In this document: piece by piece, positions 17,832 through 26,954 of the stretch
Position numbering within the stretch: position 1 is the stretch's first letter
Layout: each line of letters begins with the position of its first letter
Assembly (NCBI GenBank): GCA_018262795.1
Contig: JADFDM010000004.1
Coordinates: forward strand, 247,155 to 311,154
Source: Sphingobacteriales bacterium
Lineage (GTDB): Bacteria; Bacteroidota; Bacteroidia; Chitinophagales; LD1
Direction: 5' to 3'
DNA: 64,000 bases
The notes under the pieces: model-generated
The model's input: the letters and a program-made list of their open reading frames with translations, nothing else
Told to the model about the DNA's origin: nothing
Database searches by the model: none
Made by a program: the position numbers and the translations under genes

Positions 17832-19958
17832 ATGAATATTATCAGAAAAACGATTGACCTCGGAGGAGGCAGAATTGTAGAAATTGAAACGGGCCGATTA
17901 GCCAAACAAGCCGATGGCTCTGCTGTAATAAAATACGGAAATACCATGCTGCTGGGCACTGTGTGTGCCGATAAAAATGCTAAAGAAGGGGTGGACTTTA
18001 TGCCACTTACTGTTGAATACCGCGAAGGAATGTCTTCGGTGGGCCGCTTTCCCGGTAGCTTTTTTAAGCGTGAAGGCAAAGCATCGGACGATGAAGTGCT
18101 GGTTTCTCGTTTGATTGACCGCGCCTTACGCCCTTTGTTCCCGGAAGATTTTCACGCCAATGTGGTGGTGCAGGTTTCCCTTATTTCGGGGGACTTAAAT
18201 GAATTGCCCGATGCCTTAGCTTGTTTAGCCGCTTCTGCTGCTTTAGCTGTTTCTGATGTCCCTTTTAACGGGCCTATTTCAGAAGTGCGGGTAGCTAAGA
18301 TAAATGGAGAATTAGTCATTAACCCTACTAAATCAGCGATTGAAAGTGGAGCCGATATTGATCTTATTGTCGCTTCCTCCGAAACCTCTATCGTAATGGT
18401 TGAGGGGGAGATGAACGAGGTGAGTGAAGCAGATATGGTGGAAGCCATCATCTTTGCTCAAGAAGCCATTTTTAAACAAGTCGCTGTATTGAAGGAACTT
18501 CAGGCCGAAGCCGGTAAAACGGAAAAGAGAACGTATCAGCACGAGATGCACAATGAGGAGTTGCGCAAAAAGTTAAATGACGCTTGCTATCAAAAATGTT
18601 GCGATGTAGCAGCGATGGAATTAGCTGATAAGCATAAACGGTCTGAATTATTTGGTGCCATCAAGGAAGAGTTTTTAGCTACTCTTACGGAGGAAGAACA
18701 GAAAGAAAATCAGTTTCTTTTAGGCCTATACTGGGGCTTGGTAGAATACGATGCAGTTCGCCATGTAATGCTATCACAGAAGAAACGTTTAGATGGTCGT
18801 AAAATGGATGAAGTTCGCCCAATATGGAGTGAAGTGGGTTACCTCCCTACTCCACACGGTTCCGCGATTTTTACCAGAGGAGAAACCCAATCGCTTACCA
18901 CCGTTACGCTGGGTACCAAATTAGATTCGCAGTTGATAGACGGAGCCATCTTTAATTATGAAAAGCGATTCCTTTTGCATTATAATTTCCCCCCTTTCTC
19001 AACGGGAGAAGCCCGCACCCCGCGCTTTACCAGCCGTAGAGAAATTGGCCACGGAAATTTGGCACACCGAGCTATCTCTAAAGTATTACCCAAAGATTTT
19101 CCTTACACCCTTCGTATTGTATCTGATATTCTGGAGTCGAACGGTTCGTCTTCTATGGCTACCGTATGTGCAGGAATACTCGCTCTGATGGATGCAGGTG
19201 TTCAAATTCGCAAACCGGTATCGGGGATTGCTATGGGATTAATTACCAGTGAAAAAGCCGATAACTATGTTATCCTCTCCGATATTTTGGGCGATGAAGA
19301 CCACTTAGGCGATATGGATTTTAAAGTATGCGGAACAGCAGATGGTATTACTGCCTGCCAGATGGATATTAAAATTAAAGGGCTATCAAGAGCATTATTG
19401 GCAGAAGCATTGGAGCAAGCAAAGAGAGGCAGACTTCATATTCTTGGTGAAATGATGAAAACCCTTGATAAACCACGGGAAGATTACAAACCACAGGCTC
19501 CGCGTGTTGAAAAACTGGAAATTGATAAAGAATATATCGGAGCCGTGATAGGCCCCGGTGGAAAGATTATTCAAGAAATGCAGCGCGAAACCGGAACTAC
19601 CATTATCATTGAAGAGGTAGGAAACAAGGGCGTTATTGAAATATATTCTCCTAATAAAGATGGTATTGATAATGCAAAGCGCAGAATTATGGCTATCACA
19701 GCAGTGCCTGAAATAGGAGAAGTGTACGAAGCTACGGTGAAATCAATTATGCCCTACGGTGCGTTTGTTGAGTTTTTACCCGGTAAGCAAGGCCTTCTCC
19801 ATATCTCCGAAATATCTAACAAACGTTTAGAATCAATGGATGGGATTTTAAAAGAGAATGAAGTGGTAAAAGTAAAACTGTTGGGCATTGATAATAAGAC
19901 CGGTAAGTTTAAGCTCTCCAGAAAAGCTCTTCTTGATGAGAAGCCCTCTGAGAACTAA
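17832..19958 (+). CDS. pnp: Polyribonucleotide nucleotidyltransferase (PNPase)
   Basis: This 708-residue enzyme carries out phosphorolytic 3'-to-5' RNA degradation and, in reverse, tailing; it acts as a trimer in the cytoplasm. Domains in order: first RNase PH-like domain (about 5-215), helical linker (about 235-315), second catalytic RNase PH domain (about 320-545, with FTRGETQSL and [13 protein letters not shown]), KH domain with [10 protein letters not shown] (about 575-584), and S1 domain (about 635-700, [20 protein letters not shown]). The domain set is complete and the length is normal. It follows rpsO and its terminator and has its own leader with two hairpins. Confidence 0.97.
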   Translation: MNIIRKTIDLGGGRIVEIETGRLAKQADGSAVIKYGNTMLLGTVCADKNAKEGVDFMPLTVEYREGMSSVGRFPGSFFKREGKASDDEVLVSRLIDRALRPLFPEDFHANVVVQVSLISGDLNELPDALACLAASAALAVSDVPFNGPISEVRVAKINGELVINPTKSAIESGADIDLIVASSETSIVMVEGEMNEVSEADMVEAIIFAQEAIFKQVAVLKELQAEAGKTEKRTYQHEMHNEELRKKLNDACYQKCCDVAAMELADKHKRSELFGAIKEEFLATLTEEEQKENQFLLGLYWGLVEYDAVRHVMLSQKKRLDGRKMDEVRPIWSEVGYLPTPHGSAIFTRGETQSLTTVTLGTKLDSQLIDGAIFNYEKRFLLHYNFPPFSTGEARTPRFTSRREIGHGNLAHRAISKVLPKDFPYTLRIVSDILESNGSSSMATVCAGILALMDAGVQIRKPVSGIAMGLITSEKADNYVILSDILGDEDHLGDMDFKVCGTADGITACQMDIKIKGLSRALLAEALEQAKRGRLHILGEMMKTLDKPREDYKPQAPRVEKLEIDKEYIGAVIGPGGKIIQEMQRETGTTIIIEEVGNKGVIEIYSPNKDGIDNAKRRIMAITAVPEIGEVYEATVKSIMPYGAFVEFLPGKQGLLHISEISNKRLESMDGILKENEVVKVKLLGIDNKTGKFKLSRKALLDEKPSEN

Positions 19959-19991
19959 AAGAAGTAATTAGAAATTTATAATTTCGGGGGC

Positions 19992-20020
19992 AACAGAAAC
20001 TGTTCCCCCTTTTTTTATTT
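19992..20020 (+). terminator. Rho-independent terminator after pnp
   Basis: A GGGGG-ACAG...CTGT-CCCCC hairpin, with a small mismatch, is followed by seven T residues. It begins about 30 nt after the pnp stop. Confidence 0.85.
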
Positions 20021-20086
20021 TGGTTGAAACTTTTTAAAGCCGAAGGCGTAAACATCAGCATTACGAATCGCGAAAAAGGAAAGCCT

Positions 20087-20959
20087 ATGAGGCATTTAAA
20101 AATTACTCACAACATTGGAGAGCGCAACGAGCAGGTGGACAAATACCTGACAGAGATTTCTAAAAATGATCTGCTAACCGCAGAGCAGGAAGGAGAACTC
20201 GCCAAAAGAATCAGAAATGATGATTACGATGCGCTCGAAATACTGGTAAAAGCCAATCTCCGCTTTGTAGTAAGCGTAGCCAAGCAATACCAAAACCAAG
20301 GGCTACCCCTTAATGACCTAATCAATGAAGGCAACTTAGGGCTTATCAGAGCATCGAGAAAGTTTGATGAAACGCGCGGCTTTAAATTTATCAGCTACGC
20401 AGTGTGGTGGATTCGGCAGGCAATTATGCAGGCTATTGTAGAGCAGTCAAGAATTATTCGATTACCAATCAGCAAAATCGGGGCATACACTAAAATCACC
20501 AAAGCATTTCAGCAATTTGAGCAGGAGTTTCAACGCGAACCCGATGTAGAAGAGCTGATGGAAATGCTGGGGATGACAAAAGAGGAAATTGAAACCTATT
20601 TCCGAATGAATACCTATACGGTCTCCACCGACATCAGCATGGCAGGTTCCAGCGATGAGGACGGAGGAACTACGCTGAACGACACCTTATACGATAAGGA
20701 TACGACCACCCCAATGGATAGCATGATGCAGCAAACGGTGGAAAATGAAATTGCCGCGATGCTCAACGGACTAAATGAAAGAGAGGCAGAAATTATATCG
20801 TGCTACTTTGGACTAAACGGGAAAACTCCCATGACACTGGAAGAAATTGGGGAAAACTTCGGTCTTACCCGCGAGCGTGTCAGGCAAATTAAAGAGCGGT
20901 GTATTCAGCGGCTCAAAGAAAAAACTAACCCGGGTTTACTAAGAGCGTACGTCCAATAA
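20087..20959 (+). CDS. rpoD: Primary RNA polymerase sigma factor (sigma-70 family, RpoD/SigA)
   Basis: This protein has 290 residues from the ATG at 20087. Bacteroidota primary sigma factors begin with MRxLKIT, and the frame here begins MRHLKIT, so the longer frame from 20024 is rejected. It is the compact Bacteroidota form that lacks most of region 1.1. Regions in order: 1.2 (VDKYLTEISKNDLLT), 2 (ALEILVKANLRFVVSVAKQYQ, then LNDLINEGNLGLIRASRKFD and FISYAVWWIRQAIMQAI, the -10 recognition helix), 3 (IGAYTKITKAFQQFEQEF), and 4 (LNEREAEIISCYFGL and LEEIGENFGLTRERVRQIKER, the -35 helix-turn-helix). It would read the TTTG/TAnnTTTG promoters seen in this window. Confidence 0.96.
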   Translation: MRHLKITHNIGERNEQVDKYLTEISKNDLLTAEQEGELAKRIRNDDYDALEILVKANLRFVVSVAKQYQNQGLPLNDLINEGNLGLIRASRKFDETRGFKFISYAVWWIRQAIMQAIVEQSRIIRLPISKIGAYTKITKAFQQFEQEFQREPDVEELMEMLGMTKEEIETYFRMNTYTVSTDISMAGSSDEDGGTTLNDTLYDKDTTTPMDSMMQQTVENEIAAMLNGLNEREAEIISCYFGLNGKTPMTLEEIGENFGLTRERVRQIKERCIQRLKEKTNPGLLRAYVQ

Positions 20960-20964
20960 ACGAA

Positions 20965-21108
20965 GGGTTGATTCCTACCCGTGTTCTTGTAAAGAACAAA
21001 ACGGAATAGAAAGACGGAGTTGGAAAGCAACTTCGCAACGAAAGCGTCCTTCAATCTCGGTTCCAATAGAAAATTCCCTCGTCAGCTTTGGCGGGGGATT
21101 TTCAATTT
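20965..21108 (+). ncRNA. Candidate structured RNA or 3' UTR downstream of rpoD
   Basis: The stretch after the rpoD stop carries a chain of base-paired elements: GTTCTT/AAGAAC (20983-20997), AGTTG/CAACT (21018-21032) nested inside GACG/CGTC (21013-21048), and GGAA/TTCC (21003-21064). It ends in an 11-bp stem, GAAAATTCCC with GGGGGATTTTC (21069-21103), resembling a terminator. It may be only a structured 3' UTR. I do not recognise an Rfam family, and no open frame runs through it. Confidence 0.35.
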
Positions 21109-21246
21109 AGGCTAATGTTACTTGGCCGATATTTCTGCGACTTGTTAATTATAGCAATTCTTTGCTCTTTCAAATTTTAAAACGCCTTCAAGGTCAAGAC
21201 CTTAACTATTTTCAATTCTACATTTAATCATTTAAAAAAACACGGT

Positions 21247-21654
21247 ATGAAACTCCTCACTTTCTCACTCTGTATGTGTCTGTTTTTCTCTTCCTATTCG
21301 CAAACCACAGTGCCTGCAAAAACATTAGTGCCGGTGCAAGTAACTCAAGATATCAGCCCCAAGACCAATAAGGCGGGAAGTGCAGTTACCTTGAAGGTAG
21401 AAAAGGATGTAGTGGTAAATGGAGTTACAGTGATCGCAGCCAATAGCGCTGTAACCGGCAAGGTGTCTATGCTTACAAAAACAGATTTACGGGTGGATAT
21501 TTTATCGGTAAAGGCAGTGGATGGTACCACTATTCGACTGAATGATTGTTGGATATATACCACCATTGATCAAAATCCCAGTGGGAAGTTCCCTCTCATT
21601 AGGCAAGGTACTCAAAAGAACTGCTACACTGCAGTGGATATAAGCGTTCAATAA
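21247..21654 (+). CDS. Small exported protein of unknown function
   Basis: This 135-residue protein has a signal peptide (about 1-19, ending SSYSQ). The mature part is a short beta-rich domain: PVQVTQDISPKTNKAGSAV, then LKVEKDVVVNGVTVIAANSAV, then GKVSMLTKTDLRVDIL. It has two Cys (in NDCWIY and KNCYTA) that may form a disulfide. The VNGVTVIAANSAVTGKV part recalls the small beta-barrel seen in several uncharacterised Bacteroidota periplasmic proteins, in which a property is set as a default and then a ratio is made; I cannot give a function. It is followed 51 bp downstream by tsaE. Confidence 0.65.
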   Translation: MKLLTFSLCMCLFFSSYSQTTVPAKTLVPVQVTQDISPKTNKAGSAVTLKVEKDVVVNGVTVIAANSAVTGKVSMLTKTDLRVDILSVKAVDGTTIRLNDCWIYTTIDQNPSGKFPLIRQGTQKNCYTAVDISVQ

Positions 21655-21705
21655 TTTTCTGTTTTCCTTGACACTACTTACAGTTCAATTTCCGAAATTG
21701 GCGGG

Positions 21706-22134
21706 GTGAAGGAATTAGAGTTATCTATTACAACTATTGAAGACCTGCCCTCTGCTGCTGAAGAAATTCTTCGTTTTACAAAAGGGCGAAAAGTATTTGC
21801 ACTATATGCCGAAATGGGAGCGGGTAAAACTACTCTTGTAAAGGAATTGTGCCACCAGTTAAAATCTAAGGATAATTTCAGCAGCCCTACCTATAGTGTG
21901 GTCAATGAATACGAAATACCGAATAGTAATAGTAGAATTTATCATATTGATTTGTTTCGTTTAAAGGGAAGAGAAGAGTTGAAAGCTATTGGGATGGAGG
22001 ATTATTTGAACGAACAGGATTACTGCTTTATAGAGTGGCCGGAATTAGCCGAAGATATTTTACCCGAGCAGGTCGTTAAAATCCACCTAAAAGTAAGAGA
22101 GAATATCAGGATTGTATCTATCTTCATGGGCTAA
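21706..22134 (+). CDS. tsaE: tRNA t6A biosynthesis ATPase TsaE
   Basis: This 142-residue cytoplasmic ATPase is a required partner of TsaB/TsaD in making N6-threonylcarbamoyl-adenosine at position 37 of ANN-decoding tRNAs. The P-loop GAGKTT is at 38-43. The TsaE-specific motif FSSPTYSVVNEY (about 58-69) and the DLFRLKGREEL stretch with the catalytic/Walker B acids follow, and the C-terminal IEWPELAEDILP (about 107-118) is typical. The start codon is GTG at 21706. The alanine dehydrogenase gene begins 35 bp downstream. Confidence 0.93.
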   Translation: MKELELSITTIEDLPSAAEEILRFTKGRKVFALYAEMGAGKTTLVKELCHQLKSKDNFSSPTYSVVNEYEIPNSNSRIYHIDLFRLKGREELKAIGMEDYLNEQDYCFIEWPELAEDILPEQVVKIHLKVRENIRIVSIFMG

Positions 22135-22168
22135 AATCGGGAGATTTAAAACAAAACCCAGGCAGCAA

Positions 22169-23395
22169 ATGAGCGAGAAAAAAAAGCAGGGATTTGAAGG
22201 TATAGTCAGCAAACTGGGCTTGCAGCCCATGGAAGCACCAAGTATGATTGCTGCTAAGAGAGCAAAACTCTTTATCGGTATTCCCAAGGAACGAAGTTTT
22301 CAAGAGCACCGTATAGGGCTTACCCCTGAGTCGGTACACACCCTTATCGCAAATGGTCATCGGATTATTATTGAACGAAATGCTGGGTTCGATTCGCATT
22401 TTACCGATGCCGATTACAGCGAAGCAGGAGCCGAAATATCGGATAATACGGAAGAGGTTTTCAATGCAGATATAGTTGTCAAAGTTTCCCCGCCTCAGTT
22501 AGAAGAGATTGAGTTGATGAAAGGCAATCAAACACTTATCTCTCCCATTCACCTTCCCACGCTTAAAAAGGAATATATACAGCGGCTCATGAAGAAAAAG
22601 ATTACCGCTCTTTCTTTTGAATATACTAATGATGAAACCAGACGTTTCCCTTTTGTAAGAGCTATGAGTGAAATTGCCGGCAATAGTGTTATTCTTTTGG
22701 CCGGTGAATACTTGAGCAATACCAACGAAGGGAAAGGAATTCTGCTCGGTGGAATTTCGGGAGTACCACCGGCTAAGGTGGTGATTTTAGGAGCCGGCAT
22801 GGTGGGCACATTTGCTGCTCGAGCTGCTATCGGATTGGGAGCTGTGGTATCCGTATTTGATAACAATGTGTATAAACTGCAACGTCTTCAGGAAAAAATA
22901 GGCGCACGCATTTTTACCTCTACTATTTCTCCAAATATTCTTGAACAGGAACTAATAAGTGCCGATGTAGCTATTGGGGCTATTCACTCTAAGCAAGGTC
23001 GCACTCCGATTTTGGTAACTGAAGAAATGGTGTCAAAAATGAAAGCAGGGAGTGTATTGATAGATGTGAGCATTGATCAAGGAGGGACTTTTGAAACCTC
23101 TGAAATTACTTCACATGCCAATCCCACTTTTAAAAAATATGATGTCATTCACTATTGCGTACCCAACATTCCATCGCGAGTATCGCGAACGGCTTCGTAT
23201 GCTTTTTCTAACATCCTTACCCCAATTCTTTTGCGCTGCGGTGAGCTGTCGGGGATTAAAGGATTGATTTACGATGATCCGGGAATAAGAAACGGTATTT
23301 ACCTCTATAGCGGCAGCTTGACGAACGAGAATCTCGGTCGCATGTTTGGCCTTAAATACAGCAATCTCGATTTACTGTTTGCCAGCAATCTTTAG
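22169..23395 (+). CDS. ald: Alanine dehydrogenase
   Basis: This protein has 408 residues from the ATG at 22169. The frame to 22112 overlaps tsaE and reads MYLSSWAKIG, which is not family-like, so I reject it. It converts L-alanine to pyruvate and ammonium with NAD+, in the cytoplasm. The N-terminal AlaDh/PNT domain has GIPKERSFQEHRIGLTPE (about 34-51). The Rossmann domain has GAGMVGTFAARAA (about 207-219) and later ADVAIGAI, then the active-site region VSIDQGGTFETS (about 292-303). An extra N-terminal extension of about 30 residues before the canonical start is common in Bacteroidota homologues. A distinction from saccharopine or transhydrogenase relatives is supported by length and the VPNIPSRVSRTASYA motif. 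Confidence 0.9.
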   Translation: MSEKKKQGFEGIVSKLGLQPMEAPSMIAAKRAKLFIGIPKERSFQEHRIGLTPESVHTLIANGHRIIIERNAGFDSHFTDADYSEAGAEISDNTEEVFNADIVVKVSPPQLEEIELMKGNQTLISPIHLPTLKKEYIQRLMKKKITALSFEYTNDETRRFPFVRAMSEIAGNSVILLAGEYLSNTNEGKGILLGGISGVPPAKVVILGAGMVGTFAARAAIGLGAVVSVFDNNVYKLQRLQEKIGARIFTSTISPNILEQELISADVAIGAIHSKQGRTPILVTEEMVSKMKAGSVLIDVSIDQGGTFETSEITSHANPTFKKYDVIHYCVPNIPSRVSRTASYAFSNILTPILLRCGELSGIKGLIYDDPGIRNGIYLYSGSLTNENLGRMFGLKYSNLDLLFASNL

Positions 23396-23440
23396 CATAG
23401 CAAACTATGCAGAATCCGTTTTTAGTTTAGTTTTAAAAAA

Positions 23441-23457
23441 TTATTGTTGAACAATAA
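23441..23457. promoter_or_regulatory. Perfect 17-bp inverted repeat before the polyphosphate operon
   Basis: TTATTGTT-G-AACAATAA has 8-bp perfect arms and ends 2 bp before the ATG at 23460. Its position against the start codon suggests an operator or a structure that blocks translation; there is no experimental basis here. Confidence 0.35.
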
Positions 23458-23459
23458 AC

Positions 23460-23861
23460 ATGAGAAAACAATTCTGTAAACACTTCAGTTTATTCATCTT
23501 CTCAACACTTCTTCTTTTAACGGCCTGTAAGAAAGATGCCGGTACCGGAGGCTTGGCCACTATTACCGGAAAGGTGTATGCCTATGACTTGAACAAACTG
23601 GGAGATAAGGTGGACTCCGGGTATAGAGGGGATGTGAAAGTATATATCAGCTATGGGAATCACACCTGGGTGGATGATGATACAAGAACCAGCTACGATG
23701 GTTCTTATGCTTTCTCGTGGTTGCAAAAAGGAGATTATAAAGTTTGGGTGCTCACCCAATGCGACTCGTGCCCCTTGGCAGAGCAAGCGGATATAGAAAA
23801 TATCAGCATTACGAAAAGACGCGAAACAGTGAACGTGCGCACTTTAATTTACAGTTACTGA
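23460..23861 (+). CDS. Lipoprotein of the polyphosphate operon
   Basis: This 133-residue protein has a clear lipobox, LLTAC (cysteine at about 23), followed by KKD, so it is a lipid-anchored exported protein. The rest is a single beta-sandwich resembling the carboxypeptidase regulatory-like/CNA-B domains: ITGKVYAYDLN, then GDVKVYIS, then TSYDGSYAFSWLQKGDYKVWV. It has a cysteine pair, CDSC. Its stop codon overlaps the start codon of the VTC gene (TGATG at 23859-23863), so the genes are translationally coupled. The function is not known to me. Confidence 0.72.
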   Translation: MRKQFCKHFSLFIFSTLLLLTACKKDAGTGGLATITGKVYAYDLNKLGDKVDSGYRGDVKVYISYGNHTWVDDDTRTSYDGSYAFSWLQKGDYKVWVLTQCDSCPLAEQADIENISITKRRETVNVRTLIYSY

Positions 23862-24637
23862 TGGAATCAAACTTTCTTCAAGAGGAAGAAAAAATCGCAC
23901 AACGATTAAATGATTTTGAACCGATAGGTCTGCCGCAATTGGAGGCGGCTGAACTTTTGAACCGTGTAGATTCTAAGTATGTATTCCACATCAGTGACTT
24001 CGATGACTTGCTCAAGGAATTAGCCCCTCTGTATAATATTCTTGAAATTGATGGAAGGCGGATGTTCAAGTACGAATCACTCTATTTTGATACCGATGAC
24101 TACTTGCTGTATCGCTTTCATCACAATGGGAAACTCAATCGCTTGAAAGTGCGCTTCCGCAAATATTTAGACAGCGGGCTTACTTATTTTGAAGTGAAAT
24201 ATAAAGTGAAAGGAACCCGCACCGATAAAATTAGATTGAAAGAAGAAGATGTGCAGAATGAACTGGGCAAAGCGGAACTGCGATTAATACATCACGACTA
24301 TGTAGATATAGAAGGACTGAACAAAAAGCTGCTGGTGTATTTTAAGCGAATCACTTTATCGGCTAAGAACTCTGACGAGAGAGCTACCCTTGATATTCAG
24401 TTACTGTTTGATAACTTTCAAAAAACGCAGCGCTACCCCGAGTTGGTGGTGGCCGAGATAAAACAAAAGAAGCTCAACGTTTTCAGCCCCATGATTCAAG
24501 CGTTTAAAAAACGCCATTTCCAGCAAATTCCTTTCAGTAAATACTCCACCGGAATTGCCTTGCTGGAAGATGTAAAAGCCAATGCCTTTAAACCTAATTT
24601 CATTAAAATAAACAAGATTATAAATGGACACTGTTGA
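23861..24637 (+). CDS. VTC-domain polyphosphate polymerase-like protein
   Basis: This protein has 258 residues from the ATG at 23861. The frame from 23744 lies inside the lipoprotein gene and is rejected. The VTC tunnel domain, known from yeast Vtc4 to polymerise ATP gamma-phosphate into polyphosphate, is visible as beta strands rich in Arg/Lys facing inward. These are NRVDSKYVF (about 28-36), FKYESLYFDTDDY (about 67-79), LKVRFRKYLDSGLTYFEVKYK (about 94-114), TDKIRLKEED (about 119-128), and VAEIKQKK near the C-terminus. It lies between the lipoprotein and the DUF4956 membrane protein, with overlaps of 1 and 14 bp. The membrane neighbour may be its channel or anchor. Assignment to a polymerase is inferred from family. 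Confidence 0.85.
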   Translation: MESNFLQEEEKIAQRLNDFEPIGLPQLEAAELLNRVDSKYVFHISDFDDLLKELAPLYNILEIDGRRMFKYESLYFDTDDYLLYRFHHNGKLNRLKVRFRKYLDSGLTYFEVKYKVKGTRTDKIRLKEEDVQNELGKAELRLIHHDYVDIEGLNKKLLVYFKRITLSAKNSDERATLDIQLLFDNFQKTQRYPELVVAEIKQKKLNVFSPMIQAFKKRHFQQIPFSKYSTGIALLEDVKANAFKPNFIKINKIINGHC

Positions 24638-25295
24638 AGTTGCTGATGCGGCCGTAAAGCAATTCTCTTTGTTGGGGATTGACGGAATGGGCGAGTTTTT
24701 GATTCGCTATGGAATTGACCTGTTGGTCATTTTTATTCTGGTGAGGGTGATTTACTATCCGCGCCATCGCAATAAAGATTTTGTTTTCACCTTTTTTCTG
24801 TTCAACACGGTCAACTTTCTGATTTGTTTTTTACTGAGTAGTTTGAAGTTGAAGATTGGTTTCGCCTTCGGTCTGTTCGCCATATTTTCTATTCTTCGCT
24901 ATCGAACGGTTACGGTGCCTATTCGCGAGATGGGTTATTTCTTTCTAAGCGTAACCATCGGTATTATAAATGCCCTTGCGGATATAGAAGGCGGGGTGGT
25001 TCTATTGGCCGTGTCTAATGTGTTGGTTTTAGTGATGACTTATGTGCTCGATCGGCAACTTTCGTTGGAACATGAAAACTATAAGGAGGTAAACTATGAG
25101 CGAATTGAACTAATTCATCCAGAGCGAAGGGAGGAGATGATAGAGGATTTGAAAAAGCGAACGGGTTTGCCTATTCACCGAATTGAATTGATAAAACTTG
25201 ATTTTTTGCGCGATGTGGCTCGCATTCACGCTTTTTATTTTTCGAGTGAAAATGAAACGACTACCCGAGGAATGAGCGAGGATGACGATGATTAA
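24624..25295 (+). CDS. DUF4956 membrane protein
   Basis: This 223-residue protein has about four membrane helices (about 29-48, 54-72, 75-110 in two segments, and 123-145). A conserved cytoplasmic tail follows, with RIELIHPERREEMIEDLKKRTG and IHRIELIKLDFLRDVARIHAFY. The FGLFAIFSILRYRTVTVPIREMGYFF core is the DUF4956 signature. These proteins are repeatedly found next to VTC-domain polyphosphate polymerases in bacteria, and this one overlaps the VTC gene by 14 bp. A role in membrane coupling or polyphosphate export is an inference. The tail ends in an acidic stretch, SEDDDD. Confidence 0.88.
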   Translation: MDTVEVADAAVKQFSLLGIDGMGEFLIRYGIDLLVIFILVRVIYYPRHRNKDFVFTFFLFNTVNFLICFLLSSLKLKIGFAFGLFAIFSILRYRTVTVPIREMGYFFLSVTIGIINALADIEGGVVLLAVSNVLVLVMTYVLDRQLSLEHENYKEVNYERIELIHPERREEMIEDLKKRTGLPIHRIELIKLDFLRDVARIHAFYFSSENETTTRGMSEDDDD

Positions 25296-25316
25296 TTTCA
25301 TTTACCGAATTAAACG

Positions 25317-26009
25317 ATGCGCTTAGTTACCTCCCTTACTGTTTTTTTTGCACTGCTGATGTGTCAATCTGTTACAGCGCAAGAGTATGAAACTGATGTG
25401 CAGTTGTGGACAGGCGTTAAACTCAAAAAAGATTTACCCAAACGATTTTCCGTAGCCGTGCAATACGAAGTGCGCTTACAAAATTACATGGCTGCATTTA
25501 AAGGTTCCTACTTTTATGCCGGAGTGGAGTACGAAATTATTAAGAAATACTTATCGGCTGAATTTGAGTATCGCTATGTTACCTCTTTTCAAAAGGATAA
25601 GCACCGCTTTTGTTGGGACCTTACCGGAAAATATAAATTTGGAAAGTTCAGTTTCAGCGATCGGTTGGCCTATCAGCGGGAGCATGAGTATTTCAACAAT
25701 TCGTATGAAAACGGCCATGAGCCTACCAATTATATCCGCAATCGGCTACAGATAAAATATGATTTCAAAAAACATTGGGAAGCGTACGTTTCCACCGAGC
25801 CATACATTCAGCTATCTAATAAATATCGCGGAGTGGATAGAATCAGAAGTATTGCTGGTATAGATTGGGAATTTAAAAAGGGACACACGCTCGACTTGTT
25901 TTATGTTTTCCAAATAGACATCCACCAAAAAAATCCAGACATCAGTCATTCTATCGGTCTAATGTATGAATGGGACTTGCCTAAGTTTAAGAAGAAAAGG
26001 AAAGCCTAA
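25317..26009 (+). CDS. DUF2490 outer-membrane beta-barrel protein
   Basis: This 230-residue protein has a signal peptide (about 1-21, ending TAQ). The body alternates hydrophobic and polar residues with many aromatic girdle residues (for example TDVQLWTGVKLKKDLPKRFSVAVQYEVRLQNY, strands of about 10 residues). Its ends are typical of DUF2490, and the last strand is SIGLMYEWDLPKF. It should be a small outer-membrane beta-barrel. It lies 21 bp after the DUF4956 gene and is the last gene of the lipoprotein-VTC-DUF4956-DUF2490 operon. Its 3' end overlaps the convergent EamA gene by 4 bp. Confidence 0.83.
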   Translation: MRLVTSLTVFFALLMCQSVTAQEYETDVQLWTGVKLKKDLPKRFSVAVQYEVRLQNYMAAFKGSYFYAGVEYEIIKKYLSAEFEYRYVTSFQKDKHRFCWDLTGKYKFGKFSFSDRLAYQREHEYFNNSYENGHEPTNYIRNRLQIKYDFKKHWEAYVSTEPYIQLSNKYRGVDRIRSIAGIDWEFKKGHTLDLFYVFQIDIHQKNPDISHSIGLMYEWDLPKFKKKRKA

Positions 26010-26902
26010 TGCTTGTCGCTGAAGTAGGAGTGAAGTAGCACGCTGCTCATAATCACTGAGGAGCCTACGAAGAACCAGAGGTTCAGCTCTTTGTTTTCGT
26101 GAAAAATAAAGAAGGCTAATAAAATTCCGTAAAGCGGCTCTAAGTTGATGGACAGATTCAGCGTAAATGCCGACAGATGTTTCAGCGCATTGAGCGAAAG
26201 GATTAAGGCGGCATGGGTGCAAAAAACTGCCAGTATAACTAACAGTACCCAATCTTCTGTAGAAGGAATTAAACGAAGCGGATGTGTGAGGTATATATAC
26301 AAGGGTAGAAACAAGGTGAGCATACCAAAGCCACTCACTATTTCATAAAACGAAATCACACTGCTGGATAATTCGCCCACCACTTTCTTATTCAGGATAT
26401 TAAAAAAAGCCACTACGAAAGCTGCTAATACCGCCAATACCATTCCGATGTTGTAGGAATTATGACCGGTATAAAAGATGATAGCGATGCCCGCCATCGC
26501 CATCACACTGTAAACCAATTCGGCCTTATTAAATTTCTTATCGGTGATCAAAGGCTCCAGCAGAGCAGTAAAAAGAGTAGTAGAAGAAAACAGGCTCAGG
26601 GTAATACTCACATTAGAGTATTTGATGGCTCCATAAAAGAACAGCCAATGCACCATCAGAATAGTGCCCACTAAGAACAGCCGCATAAAGTTTTTTCGCG
26701 ACACTCGAAGAGAAGTACCGGTGAGTTTGACATAAACCAAAAGCGAAACCGACACCAACAGCATACGATACCACACCAGCATTCCTTCGTTTAAATCTAT
26801 GGCGCGGCCTAACACGCCCGTGGCTCCCCACAAAATAATGGAGAGGTGCATTTGGATATAGGCTTTAGTAATGGCTGATTTGGAATGATAGCTGCGCAAC
26901 AT
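26006..26902 (-). CDS. EamA/DMT-family transporter
   Basis: This 298-residue protein has ten hydrophobic helices in two five-helix EamA halves (about 15-140 and 160-290). Each half ends with the usual short charged loop. Conserved positions include WGATGVLGRAIDLNEGMLVWYRML in the first half and NLSINLEPLYGILLAFFIF at the end of the second. Characterised members export amino acids, metabolites or drugs; the substrate is not readable here. A TACTTTTG element on this strand (26911-26918) lies just upstream of the start and may be the -7 box. It converges with the polyphosphate operon and diverges from rnhA. Confidence 0.88.
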   Translation of the reverse strand: MLRSYHSKSAITKAYIQMHLSIILWGATGVLGRAIDLNEGMLVWYRMLLVSVSLLVYVKLTGTSLRVSRKNFMRLFLVGTILMVHWLFFYGAIKYSNVSITLSLFSSTTLFTALLEPLITDKKFNKAELVYSVMAMAGIAIIFYTGHNSYNIGMVLAVLAAFVVAFFNILNKKVVGELSSSVISFYEIVSGFGMLTLFLPLYIYLTHPLRLIPSTEDWVLLVILAVFCTHAALILSLNALKHLSAFTLNLSINLEPLYGILLAFFIFHENKELNLWFFVGSSVIMSSVLLHSYFSDKH

Positions 26903-26954
26903 AAAGGGCGCAAAAGTATTCTTTGAAATTTTATTTTTATCGCTATTCTTAAAT

